DNA of 37,664 nt, taken from positions 1-37,664 of the forward strand of contig JAFUST010000026.1 of assembly GCA_017467535.1 (NCBI GenBank). Reading direction: 5' to 3'. Shown piece after piece: positions 1 through 7,000 of this stretch (position 1 is its first letter; the number at the start of each line of letters is the position of its first letter). This DNA is from Prevotella sp. (GTDB lineage Bacteria; Bacteroidota; Bacteroidia; Bacteroidales; Bacteroidaceae). The position numbers were made by a program, and so were the translations under genes. The notes beneath the pieces were generated by a model. It searched no databases. It saw nothing but the letters and a program-made list of their open reading frames with translations, and was not told the origin of the DNA.

Positions 1-376
1 GCTGCACCAGCAGTTTGCCGCTGAACTTCTCTATCATGCCGCCCTTGCCGTCGTGCTCGATAAACGAGTCGTGCTTCTCGGCGGTTCCCTCCGTCAGCGG
101 CTGGAACCAGTGGGTATAGTGGGTGACGCCGTTCTCTGTGGCCCACTGCTTCATGCCAGCGGCTACGGCATCGGCCACCTGACGGTCCAGACGGGCACCG
201 TTGTCGATGACGTCGATCATCTTTTCATAGACGTTCTTCGGCAGATACTTGTACATCTTCTCGCGGTTGAAGACCTTCTTGCCGAAATACTCACAAGGTC
301 TCTCAACGGGTGCTTTTACGTCGAGCGGCTTCTTCTTGAAAGCCTCGCCGACAACCTGAAATCTTAATGCTTTCAT
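1..376 (-). CDS. glnN: Glutamine synthetase type III, N-terminal part (cut by window edge)
   Basis: Only the first 125 codons are present; the start ATG is the CAT at 374-376 and the gene runs off the left edge. The protein begins MKALRFQVVGEAF and contains THWFQPLTEGTAEKHD, typical of the N-terminal region of type III glutamine synthetases, the large (about 700 residue) GS form common in Bacteroidales. The enzyme makes glutamine from glutamate, ammonia and ATP in the cytoplasm. It starts 28 bp after the dapL stop codon and is probably the last gene seen of a gltB-gltD-dapF-dapL-glnN transcript, so GS and GOGAT are likely expressed together. The active-site region lies outside the window and could not be checked. 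Confidence 0.9.
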   Translation of the reverse strand, partial: MKALRFQVVGEAFKKKPLDVKAPVERPCEYFGKKVFNREKMYKYLPKNVYEKMIDVIDNGARLDRQVADAVAAGMKQWATENGVTHYTHWFQPLTEGTAEKHDSFIEHDGKGGMIEKFSGKLLVQ

Positions 377-404
377 AATCAATTTGTGTCTGTGTTAATA
401 ATAC

Positions 405-1634
405 CTATTTATTCCAATTCTCTATTCGCTGCAAAGCCTCCTCGGTCTGCTCGTGACTGCCGAAAGCCGTAAAGCGGACGTAGCCCTCGCCGCTGGGACC
501 GAAACCGACGCCTGGGGTGCAGACCACGTTGGCACCGTAGAGCAGTTCCTCGAAGAACTGCCACGATGGCGTGCCGTTTGGTGTCTTCATCCAGATGTAT
601 GGGGCGTTCTCACCGCCATAGACCTCGTAGCCGAGGCTGCGGAAGGTGTCCAGCATCTTCCGGGCGTTCTGCATATAGTAGCCGATAGTGGTGGCCACCT
701 GCTTTTTCCCCTCAGGGGTATAGACGGCCTCGGCAGCACGCTGCGAGATGTAACTCGTGCCATTGAACTTGGTGGACTGCCGACGGTTCCACAGCGGGTT
801 CAGTGGGATGCGCTCGCCGGTCAGGGTGGCTGCCGTCAAGTCCTTGGGTACGATGGTATAGCCGCAGCGGACACCAGTGAATCCTGCCGTCTTCGAGAAT
901 GAGTGGAACTCGATGGCACACTTTCGGGCACCCCGTATCTCGTAGATGCTACGCGGAATGTCGGGATCCTGGATGTAGGCCTGATAGGCGGCATCGTAGA
1001 AGATGAGCGTGTCGTTCTTCAAGGCGTAGTTCACCCACTTGCGCAGTTCAGCCTTGGTGATCACCGTACCTGTTGGGTTGTTGGGATAGCAGAGGTAGAT
1101 GACGTCCACCCGCCGGTCGGGCAAGGCCGGCACGAAGGCGTTCTCTGCCGTGCAGGGCAGGTAGATGACGTTCGACCAGCGGCCATCCTGCTGTATGCCG
1201 GCACGGCCGATCATCACGTTCGAGTCGATATAGACAGGATAGATGGGATCGGTGACGCCGATGCTGTTGTCCCAGCGGATGAGTTCCTGGATGTTGCCCG
1301 TGTCGCTCTTGGCACCGTCGTTGATGAAAATCTCGTCGATGTCGAGATGGATGCCACGGGGCAGGAAGTCGTTCTTGAGGATAGCCTCCCGCAGGAAGTC
1401 ATAGCCCTGCTCGGGGCCGTAGCCACGGAATCCGCTGGTGCTTCCCATCTCGTCGACAGCCCTGTGCATAGCCTCGGTGACGGCAGGACAGAGCGGCTGG
1501 GTGACGTCGCCTATGCCCAGCGAGATGACGTCGGCCTTGGGGTGCATCACCCGGAAGGCATTGACCTTCTTGGCAATGTCGGCGAACAGGTAGTTGTTCG
1601 GCAGTTTAAGGAAATGATCGTTTACTAATGCCAT
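405..1634 (-). CDS. dapL: LL-diaminopimelate aminotransferase
   Basis: A 409-residue fold-type I PLP aminotransferase. It converts tetrahydrodipicolinate directly to LL-diaminopimelate with glutamate as amino donor, the short route to lysine and meso-DAP. The opening MALVNDHFLKLPNNYLFADI, the GIGDVTQPL segment and the PLP-lysine motif SFSKTAGFTGVRCGY match DapL closely, and the length is normal. It lies between dapF and glnN on one strand. Pairing with dapF gives two consecutive pathway steps, and its use of glutamate explains its place beside gltBD. An AT-rich inverted-repeat element (1643-1744) fills the gap to dapF and ends only 9 bp from this start codon. Confidence 0.95.
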   Translation of the reverse strand: MALVNDHFLKLPNNYLFADIAKKVNAFRVMHPKADVISLGIGDVTQPLCPAVTEAMHRAVDEMGSTSGFRGYGPEQGYDFLREAILKNDFLPRGIHLDIDEIFINDGAKSDTGNIQELIRWDNSIGVTDPIYPVYIDSNVMIGRAGIQQDGRWSNVIYLPCTAENAFVPALPDRRVDVIYLCYPNNPTGTVITKAELRKWVNYALKNDTLIFYDAAYQAYIQDPDIPRSIYEIRGARKCAIEFHSFSKTAGFTGVRCGYTIVPKDLTAATLTGERIPLNPLWNRRQSTKFNGTSYISQRAAEAVYTPEGKKQVATTIGYYMQNARKMLDTFRSLGYEVYGGENAPYIWMKTPNGTPSWQFFEELLYGANVVCTPGVGFGPSGEGYVRFTAFGSHEQTEEALQRIENWNK

Positions 1635-1642
1635 ATTTACTA

Positions 1643-1744
1643 ACAGAAATTATTATAATTTTTATAATTCTTTTTAAGCCGTACGGCTGACGTTGTTATT
1701 TTCTCGGTGGCAGAAAGAATTATGTTAATTATAATAATTTCTGT
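1643..1744. repeat. AT-rich MITE-like element with 30-bp terminal inverted repeats
   Basis: The arms 1643-1672 and 1715-1744 are inverted copies matching at 27 of 30 positions, with a 42-bp centre that holds the perfect palindrome AGCCGTACGGCT (1677-1688). The ends read ACAGAAATTATTATAATT, the same as the element at 24060-24178. The right arm overlaps the 3' end of dapF, so the element itself encodes the last residues and stop of DapF. No transposase is present; a non-autonomous mobile element is an inference. Confidence 0.75.
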
Positions 1745-2546
1745 CCTGATCAATCTCTCCGTCGAAGACGAAGGCGGCGGGGCCGGTCATATAGACATGA
1801 TTGTCTGTCTCGTTCCACTCGATGTGGAGTGTGCCGCCGTCCATCACGATGTCGCTCTCTCGGCCCGCTCTGCCTGTCAGACAGGCGGCCACAGCGGTGG
1901 CGCAGGCTCCAGTGCCACAGGCTTGGGTGATGCCACTGCCCCGCTCCCAGACACGGGTGCGGATGGCTCCATTCGTCTCCAGACGGGCAAACTCGATGTT
2001 GCAGCGTTGTGGGAAGGCGGGATAGTGTTCGAGTGTGCGGCCTGTCTCTGCTACCTGATCAACATTGTCGGTGAAGATGACATAGTGGGGATTGCCCATC
2101 GAGACAAACGTGCCCTGCGTCAGGCCATAGTGGGGCAGGAAGAGTGTCTCGTCGTCCAGCACCGGCTCTAACATATCAACGGACACACGGTCCACAATAT
2201 TGTCCTCCACGTGTAGACGAAGCGTCTTGATGCCCGAGAGGGTCAGCAGACGGATCTCTTCCTGATGGGTGAGACCACGCTCGTAGACGTATTTGCCGAT
2301 GCAGCGGCTGGCGTTGCCGCACATCATCGCCTCTGAGCCGTCGGCATTGAAGATGCGCATCGTGAAGTCGGCCTCCGGGATGGGCGACTGGCCTATCAGC
2401 ACCAGGCCATCAGAGCCGATGCCCTTGTGGCGGTCGCTCCAGCGGATGGCTGCCTCAGCGGGGTTCTCCACGGGCTGTTCCATCGTGTTGACATAGATGT
2501 AGTCATTGCCCGCACCATGCATCTTGGTGAAGTGGATCTTTGCCAT
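1725..2546 (-). CDS. dapF: Diaminopimelate epimerase
   Basis: A 273-residue enzyme that interconverts LL- and meso-diaminopimelate, the precursor of lysine and of peptidoglycan cross-links. The two catalytic cysteines are visible in [12 protein letters not shown] and in ACGTGACATA near residue 218, as expected for the cofactor-independent two-base mechanism. The N terminus [18 protein letters not shown] is standard. It follows gltD by 33 bp and precedes dapL. The ending DQDRNYYN is unusual: DRNYYN and the stop codon are encoded by the right arm of the inverted-repeat element at 1643-1744, so that insertion replaced or extended the native C terminus without damaging the catalytic part. Confidence 0.95.
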   Translation of the reverse strand: MAKIHFTKMHGAGNDYIYVNTMEQPVENPAEAAIRWSDRHKGIGSDGLVLIGQSPIPEADFTMRIFNADGSEAMMCGNASRCIGKYVYERGLTHQEEIRLLTLSGIKTLRLHVEDNIVDRVSVDMLEPVLDDETLFLPHYGLTQGTFVSMGNPHYVIFTDNVDQVAETGRTLEHYPAFPQRCNIEFARLETNGAIRTRVWERGSGITQACGTGACATAVAACLTGRAGRESDIVMDGGTLHIEWNETDNHVYMTGPAAFVFDGEIDQDRNYYN

Positions 2547-2579
2547 GTTGTTTCGTTATATCGTTATTACGGTATTTTG

Positions 2580-3992
2580 CTATTTCGAAAGGAAACTATG
2601 AACTTTCTTCGCCGTTTCGATGCCACTGGCCATCGCACGGACAACGAGGCTGGCACCGCTCGCGGCATCGCCACACACAAAGACATTCTCAGGATACTGC
2701 GGATGCTCCGGCTTCAGGAATCCCATAGCCAGCAGGACAAGTTCGGCTTTGATAACCTCGGGCTGCCCCTTCTCGACCATCAGTGGACGCCCGCCTTCTG
2801 GGTTGGGCTTCCAGTCGATTTCCTGCACTTTCACGCCGGTCAGTTTGCCGTCCTTGCCGAGGAACTCGAGGGTGTTGATGTTCCAACGACGGGCGCAGCC
2901 CTCCTCGTGCGATGAGGTGGTCTTGAGGGTGCGCGGCCAGTTAGGCCATGGGTTCTGCGGGTCTTCAGGGCCCTCGACGGGACGGGGCATGATCTCTATC
3001 TGCGTGACGCTCTTGCAGCCCTGGCGGTGTGCCGTGCCGATGCAGTCAGAGCCGGTGTCACCACCGCCGATGACCAACACGTCCTTACCCTTGGCTGTGA
3101 TGCGTTCGTCCTTCGGGAATTCCATCCCGGCCAGCACGCGGTTCTGCTGAGAGAGTAGTTCGAGGGCGAAGTGGACGCCCTTCAGTTCGCGACCGGGGAT
3201 CTTGAGGTCACGTGCCGTCGGAGTGCCAGTGGCAATGACGATGGCCCCCCACCCAGCCTCCCCCGAGGGGGAGGAGTTGCTACCCTGCTCACTGACAGCC
3301 GCCATCAAGCCATCCACGCCCTCCCCTCGGGGAGGGATGGGGAGGGGGCTGTTGTATCTGAACTCGATGCCCTCCTGCACCAGCAACTTGATGCGGCGGT
3401 CGATGATTGCCTTGTTCAGTTTAAAGTTGGGGATGCCGTAGCGCAGGAGACCGCCGGCGGCTTCGTTCTTTTCGAAGACCGTCACCGTGTAGCCCATCAG
3501 GTTAAGGGCGTTGGCGGTGGCCAAACCGGCAGGGCCGGCACCAATGACGGCCACCTTTTTTCCATTACGAACGATGTTGGTATGGGGCTGGATGTAGCCC
3601 TCGCGGAAGGCGGCCTCGGTGATGGCAGCCTCGTCTTCGCGGTTGGTGGTCGGCTCGTGGTTGAAGCGGTTCAGCACGCAGGCCTTTTCGCACAATGCCG
3701 GACAGATGCGGCCAGTGAACTCGGGGAAAGGATTAGTGCTGTTGAGCAGCCGATAGGCCTGTTCCCACTCACCCTTATACAAGGCATCGTTCCACTCTGG
3801 CGGCTTGTTGCCCAGCGGACAGGCCCAGTGGCAGAAGGGTACGCCGCAATCCATGCAGCGGCTTGCCTGCAACTTCCGTTCGCGGGTGTTCAGTGTCTGC
3901 TCTACCTCGCCGAAGTCGTGTATTCTATCGTGTATCGGACGATACCCGGCCTCCTGCCGGTGTATCTCCAGGAATGCTTTTGGATTTCCCAT
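2580..3992 (-). CDS. gltD: Glutamate synthase, small (beta) subunit, with in-frame repeat insertion
   Basis: A 470-residue NAD(P)H-oxidising FAD/Fe-S subunit of GOGAT that passes electrons to GltB. Cysteine motifs RCMDCGVPFCHWACP and RICPALCEKAC lie within the first 110 residues. A GxGxxG FAD motif (VIGAGPAGLATANA) and a second dinucleotide motif (VIGGGDTGSDCIG) follow, and GDAASGASLVVRA ends the protein. Residues about 215-251 do not look like GltD: they read SPLPIPPRGEG...SSPSGEAGWGA and are encoded by two GC-rich palindromic repeats in inverted orientation (3241-3350). The frame stays open through them and conserved sequence resumes at IVIATG. It follows gltB by 36 bp. Confidence 0.95.
   Translation of the reverse strand: MGNPKAFLEIHRQEAGYRPIHDRIHDFGEVEQTLNTRERKLQASRCMDCGVPFCHWACPLGNKPPEWNDALYKGEWEQAYRLLNSTNPFPEFTGRICPALCEKACVLNRFNHEPTTNREDEAAITEAAFREGYIQPHTNIVRNGKKVAVIGAGPAGLATANALNLMGYTVTVFEKNEAAGGLLRYGIPNFKLNKAIIDRRIKLLVQEGIEFRYNSPLPIPPRGEGVDGLMAAVSEQGSNSSPSGEAGWGAIVIATGTPTARDLKIPGRELKGVHFALELLSQQNRVLAGMEFPKDERITAKGKDVLVIGGGDTGSDCIGTAHRQGCKSVTQIEIMPRPVEGPEDPQNPWPNWPRTLKTTSSHEEGCARRWNINTLEFLGKDGKLTGVKVQEIDWKPNPEGGRPLMVEKGQPEVIKAELVLLAMGFLKPEHPQYPENVFVCGDAASGASLVVRAMASGIETAKKVHSFLSK
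3241..3350. repeat. Paired GC-rich palindromic element inside gltD
   Basis: Two copies of a unit made of a run of C, a short spacer and a G/C palindrome face each other: 3245-3274 (palindrome CCCCCGAGGGGG) and about 3319-3349 (palindrome CCCTCCCCTCGGGGAGGG), about 44 bp apart. The whole reads in frame as about 37 residues of GltD. The plan is the same as the pairs at 7914-7998 in gltB and 36095-36226 before gyrA. Confidence 0.8.
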
Positions 3993-3998
3993 TTTATT

Positions 3999-4030
3999 TA
4001 TTGAACATTGAACATTGAGGATTGAACATT
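3999..4030. repeat. ATTGAAC heptanucleotide tandem repeat in gltB-gltD gap
   Basis: The gap between gltB and gltD consists largely of four tandem heptamers, ATTGAAC, ATTGAAC, ATTGAGG, ATTGAAC, from 4000, ending inside the gltB stop codon region (4029-4031). The same heptamer in both orientations makes up the insertion in purF at 24480-24571. Confidence 0.8.
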
Positions 4031-7000
4031 AGTAATCGCGCTGGATGTCTGCGATCTTGCTTTGCAATTTCTTGAACTGCTCCTCCTGCAGCACACGTTT
4101 GTATTCGATGGGCACCACCTGGATGAAGTCGTCCACATAGTGCGGCCAGTCGTCGAGCATTGTGCGGGCCAGTTTCGAGCCGGTGTAGAGGTAGTGTTGG
4201 CGAATGAGTTCGTGCAGTTCCTTGCGGCTGACGCTGTCCTCCACGAGGTTGATCTCCACCATGTCCATATTGCAGAAGTAGTCGAAGGTGTGCTTCTTGT
4301 CCCATACATAAGCCACGCCGCCCGACATACCGGCAGCGAAGTTGCGGCCCGTCTCGCCGAGCACCACCACACGACCGCCGGTCATGTATTCGCAGCAGTG
4401 GTCACCGGCACCTTCGATGACGGCAATGGCACCACTGTTACGCACGCCGAAACGCTCTCCCACCTTGCCATTGATGTAGAGTTCGCCAGATGTGGCACCG
4501 TAGAGACCGGTGTTGCCGGCGATGATGTTGTCCTCGGCACGGAAGTCCTCGCCACTACGTGTTGGTGGCAGAATGCTGATGCGGCCACCGCTGAGGCCCT
4601 TACCGAAATAGTCGTTGCATTCGCCTTCAAGTCTTAGGTTGAGTCCGCTGACAGCAAATGCACCAAAACTCTGGCCTGCTGAGCCTTTGAACTTGATGTT
4701 GATAGTGCCTTCAGGCAGGCCTGCCTCACCGTATTTCTTGGCGATGACACCACTCAGCATGGTGGTGACGGCACGGTCGGTATTCTTGATGGCGTAGTCG
4801 AGTGTAAGTTCCTCGCCATTTTCGATGGCTTTCTCAGCAGCACGTATGATTTCTTCGTCTTTCACACCGCTGACCTTGGTGAAGGCCCCACGGTCCCAGT
4901 AGAGTGCGCGGTCGGTCTCGGGCTGATGCAGCAGACGCTCGAAGTCGATGGTCTTCTGCTTGTCGGTGGCACGGGTGGTATCCACTTCGATCAACTCCGT
5001 ATGACCGATGATCTCCTTCAGGCTATGCACACCAATCTCCTCGAGGTATTCGCGTACCTGCTGAGCCAGGAAGGTGAAGTAGTTGACCACGTAATCGGCA
5101 CGGCCTTCGAAGTGCTTGCGCAACTCCGGGTTCTGCGTGGCCACGCCCATTGGACAAGTGTTGGTGTTGCACTTGCGCATCATCACACAGCCCAGCACAA
5201 TGAGCGGCAGCGTGCCGAACGAGAACTCGTCGGCGCCGAGCATCGCCATGATGATGACATCTTTGGCGGTTTTCAGTTGTCCGTCTGTCTGCAGGCGCAC
5301 CTGGTTTCGCAGACCGTTGATGACCAGTGTCTGCTGAGTCTCAGCCAGACCAATTTCCGGCGAGATGCCTGCAAAGCGCATACTCGAAGCAGGACTGGCA
5401 CCTGTGCCGCCCTCAGCGCCACTGATGACGATGAGGTCGGCCTTGGCCTTGGCCACACCGGCAGCGATGGTGCCTACGCCACTCTCGGCTACCAGTTTTA
5501 CACTGACGGCAGCGGTCGGATTGATGTTCTTCAGGTCGAAGATGAGTTGTGCCAGATCCTCGATAGAATAGATGTCGTGATGGGGCGGGGGAGAGATGAG
5601 CGAAATGCCGGGGATGGCGTTGCGCGTCTTGGCGATGATGTCGTTGACCTTGAAGCCGGGCAACTGACCGCCCTCGCCAGGCTTGGCACCCTGAGCCACC
5701 TTAATCTGAATCTCCTCGGCATTCACCAAATACTCGGCCGTCACGCCGAAGCGACCAGAGGCTATCTGCTTAGTCTTCGATGACAGCGACACGCCGTCCA
5801 CCTCGGTATGATAGCGGGCATTGTCTTCGCCGCCCTCGCCGGTGTTACTGCGTGCACCGAGTTTGTTCATAGCCAGTGCCAGTGCTTCATGGGCCTCGAT
5901 GCTCAGTGCACCGAACGACATGGCACCCGTCACGAAGTGTTTGACGATAGACTCTACCGATTCCAGACCCTCCCCCGGCCCCTCCCTGTGAGGGAGGGGA
6001 GCAGATGCCTTCTTGAAGGTGAGGAAGTCGCGCAGGAAGATGGGCGATTCTTTCTCGTCGACTATTTTCGACCACTCCTTAAACAGTTCGTAGTTGCCTG
6101 TGCGGCAGGCCAGTTGCAGTTTGGCTATGGTTTCAGGATTCCAGGCGTGTTTGATGCCGTCCTTGCGCCAGGAGAATTGTCCGTGGTTTTTAAGTGAAGA
6201 GTGAAAGGCTACGGGTAGGCGACCATCGGTCGGGAATGGAGTGAAGAATGAAGAATTTGCTGCCGCCGAAGTTGGGACCTCGGTAGGAAATTCTTCACTC
6301 TTCACTCTAAACTCTTCACTAAAGAGTATCTGGTCGCGGGCAATCTCTTTCAAGCCAATGCCACCAATGGTGCTCACCTCCGTACCGAAGTATCTCTTCA
6401 GCAAGTCCTCGCTCAAGCCGATGCTCTCGAAAATCTTGGCACCGCGGTAGGACCGGATGGTCGAGATGCCCATCTTCGACATGATCTTTTTCAGGCCTTT
6501 GTCCACGGCCTTGATATAATGGGCTTCGGCCGTCGCATAGTCTTCTTGTATCTTGCCCCGCTTCACGAGGTCGTCGAGGATGGCGAAGGTCATATATGGG
6601 CAAAGGGCCGAGGCACCATAGCCTAAGAGTAGGGCAGCGTGCATCGTCTCGCGAATCTCTCCGCTCTCCACGATGAGTGCCGTCTGTACGCGTTTGCCGA
6701 CCGAGATGAGGTAGTGGTGGACGGCGGAGACGGCCAGGAGGCTCGGAATGAAGAAGCACCCCGACAGACCCTCCAGACCCACCCCCGGCCCCTCCCTGTG
6801 AGGGAGGGGAGTAGATAGTTCTGCATCGTCGATTTTATCGGTCAAGATGATATAGTTGTAGCCATCGTCCACGGCCTTCTCCGCGTCCTTGCACAGTTTG
6901 TCGAGAGCCGTGCGCAGAGCCTCGCCGGCCTGGGAGTAATCACTCCCCTCCCTCACAGGGAGGGGCTGGGGGGTGGGTCTGAAGGTCATTGGGAGTTTTA

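Noticed and set aside
3241-3350. CRISPR-like or rho-independent terminator reading of the GC-rich palindromes
   Set aside because: No spacers or regular repeat period, no U-run, and they lie inside open coding frames.
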